A DNA stretch of 6,679 nucleotides from Oscillospiraceae bacterium (GTDB lineage: Bacteria > Bacillota > Clostridia > Oscillospirales > Ruminococcaceae), in NCBI GenBank assembly GCA_016302225.1, contig JAEDOB010000122.1, positions 1 through 6,679 on the forward strand, written 5' to 3'. This document shows positions 6,059 through 6,679 of this stretch, piece after piece. The position numbers and the translations under genes were made by a program. Below the pieces are notes generated by a model. That model made no database searches and had not been told where the DNA came from. It worked only from the letters and a program-made list of their open reading frames with translations. Positions within the stretch are counted from its first letter, which is position 1. Each line of letters starts with the position of its first letter.

Positions 6059-6661
6059 TCAAAGCTTCTCAAAATCGGAAGCGGGGTGCTTGCAGATGGG
6101 ACAGGTGAAATCTGCGGGAAGCTCTTCGCCCTCGTAGATATATCCGCATATCTTGCACACCCAGCCCTTTGAAGCGGCGGGCTTCTTCTTCGGCTTGATA
6201 TGGGAGTGATAGTAGCTGTATGTTGCGGAATTTACATCGGACAGGTTCTGCTTTTCGATAACTTCTCCGATAAACAGGGTGTGAGAGCCCAGGTCGATCT
6301 TCTGAGTAACAGCAGCTTCGATATAGGCATTTGCGGTGGATTTAAGATAGGGCAGACCGTCCTCTGTCCAGCCGAACTCCATTCCCTCGGTGGGGAAGAA
6401 CTTCTGAGTATCTCTGCCGCTGGCAAATCCAAAGTGCTTGAACACGCTGAACGGTGTTTCCTCGGACAGTACGGAAACGCAGAATTTCCCCGAAGAAGCC
6501 ACCATATCGTGGGTAAGCCCCGACTTATTGACCGAAACGGAAATCATCTCGGGCTTTGATGCCACCTGGCAGGCTGTGTTGATGATGCAGCCGTTTACCT
6601 TGTCGCCGTCGTTGGCGGAAAGGACGTACAGACCATAGCTTAACTTGTTGATAGGATCCAT
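6059..6661 (-). CDS. Flavin reductase-like protein with C-terminal rubredoxin domain
   Basis: A 200-residue redox fusion. Residues 1 to about 155 match the flavin reductase/flavoredoxin family that binds FMN (NKLSYGLYVLSA, the NGCIINTACQVASKP segment, then SVSVNKSGLTHDMV). A Lys/Pro linker (156-166) joins it to a rubredoxin-type iron centre with Cys169, Cys172, Cys187 and Cys190 (CKICGY and CPIC). This architecture is that of high-molecular-weight rubredoxin (Hrb), which in Moorella passes electrons to a flavodiiron protein in oxygen or NO detoxification; the same role here is inference. The spacing between Cys pairs is 14 residues, as in rubrerythrin tails, rather than the roughly 29 of free rubredoxin. 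The ATG at 6661 is chosen because AAAGGAG ends 10 bases upstream; the TTG at 6670 is too close. The promoter is outside the window. Confidence 0.93.
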   Translation of the reverse strand: MDPINKLSYGLYVLSANDGDKVNGCIINTACQVASKPEMISVSVNKSGLTHDMVASSGKFCVSVLSEETPFSVFKHFGFASGRDTQKFFPTEGMEFGWTEDGLPYLKSTANAYIEAAVTQKIDLGSHTLFIGEVIEKQNLSDVNSATYSYYHSHIKPKKKPAASKGWVCKICGYIYEGEELPADFTCPICKHPASDFEKL

Positions 6662-6671
6662 AGTTATCAAG

Positions 6672-6678
6672 CTCCTTT
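6672..6678 (-). promoter_or_regulatory. Ribosome binding site of the flavin reductase gene
   Basis: AAAGGAG on the minus strand, ending 10 bases before the ATG at 6661. It would sit only 1 base from the alternative TTG at 6670, which decides for the ATG. Confidence 0.82.
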
Positions 6679-6679
6679 T

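Noticed and set aside
1..6679. Mobile element, CRISPR, prophage or defence-system content
   Set aside because: No transposase, integrase, spaced direct repeats or toxin-like pairs were seen; the genes are housekeeping biosynthesis, folding and redox functions.

Overview
The window looks like ordinary chromosomal DNA from a low-to-moderate GC Firmicute of the clostridial/Ruminococcus-like type. This rests on strong AAGGAGG-type ribosome binding sites, sigma-A-like promoters, very AT-rich gaps between GC-richer genes, a T-box leader ahead of a leucine gene, and oxygen-defence proteins typical of gut anaerobes. The genus is an inference. I see no mobile element, CRISPR array, tRNA or rRNA, and no convincing previously undescribed system.

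Layout. 1-1856 (+) is the 3' part of a cobalamin-dependent methionine synthase (metH) whose start lies before the window. It is followed 6 bases later by a small Cys-rich protein of unknown function (1863-2060). A two-way terminator at 2069-2103 separates this pair from a cytosolic cyclophilin on the opposite strand (2127-2597), which has its own well-formed promoter. A 302-base AT-rich gap (2598-2899) then leads to metA (2900-3814, minus), a homoserine acyltransferase predicted from Glu111 to use acetyl-CoA.

metA and leuA are divergent and share a 493-base intergenic region. On the minus strand it carries a compact metA promoter. On the plus strand it carries the leuA promoter and a full T-box riboswitch with a CUC (Leu) specifier, an antiterminator with a UGGUACC bulge, and a competing terminator. 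leuA (4308-5969) encodes a complete 2-isopropylmalate synthase. A 20-bp perfect hairpin (5992-6039) separates it from a convergent flavin reductase-rubredoxin fusion (6059-6661, minus) that reaches the right edge.

Functionally, the window joins two methionine steps (homoserine activation and homocysteine methylation) with the committed step of leucine synthesis, plus a protein-folding enzyme and a redox protein. Only leuA shows an RNA switch that reads an amino-acid signal. Several apparent longer starts (cyclophilin, leuA, flavin reductase) are rejected because promoter, terminator or ribosome binding sites fix the downstream ATG.
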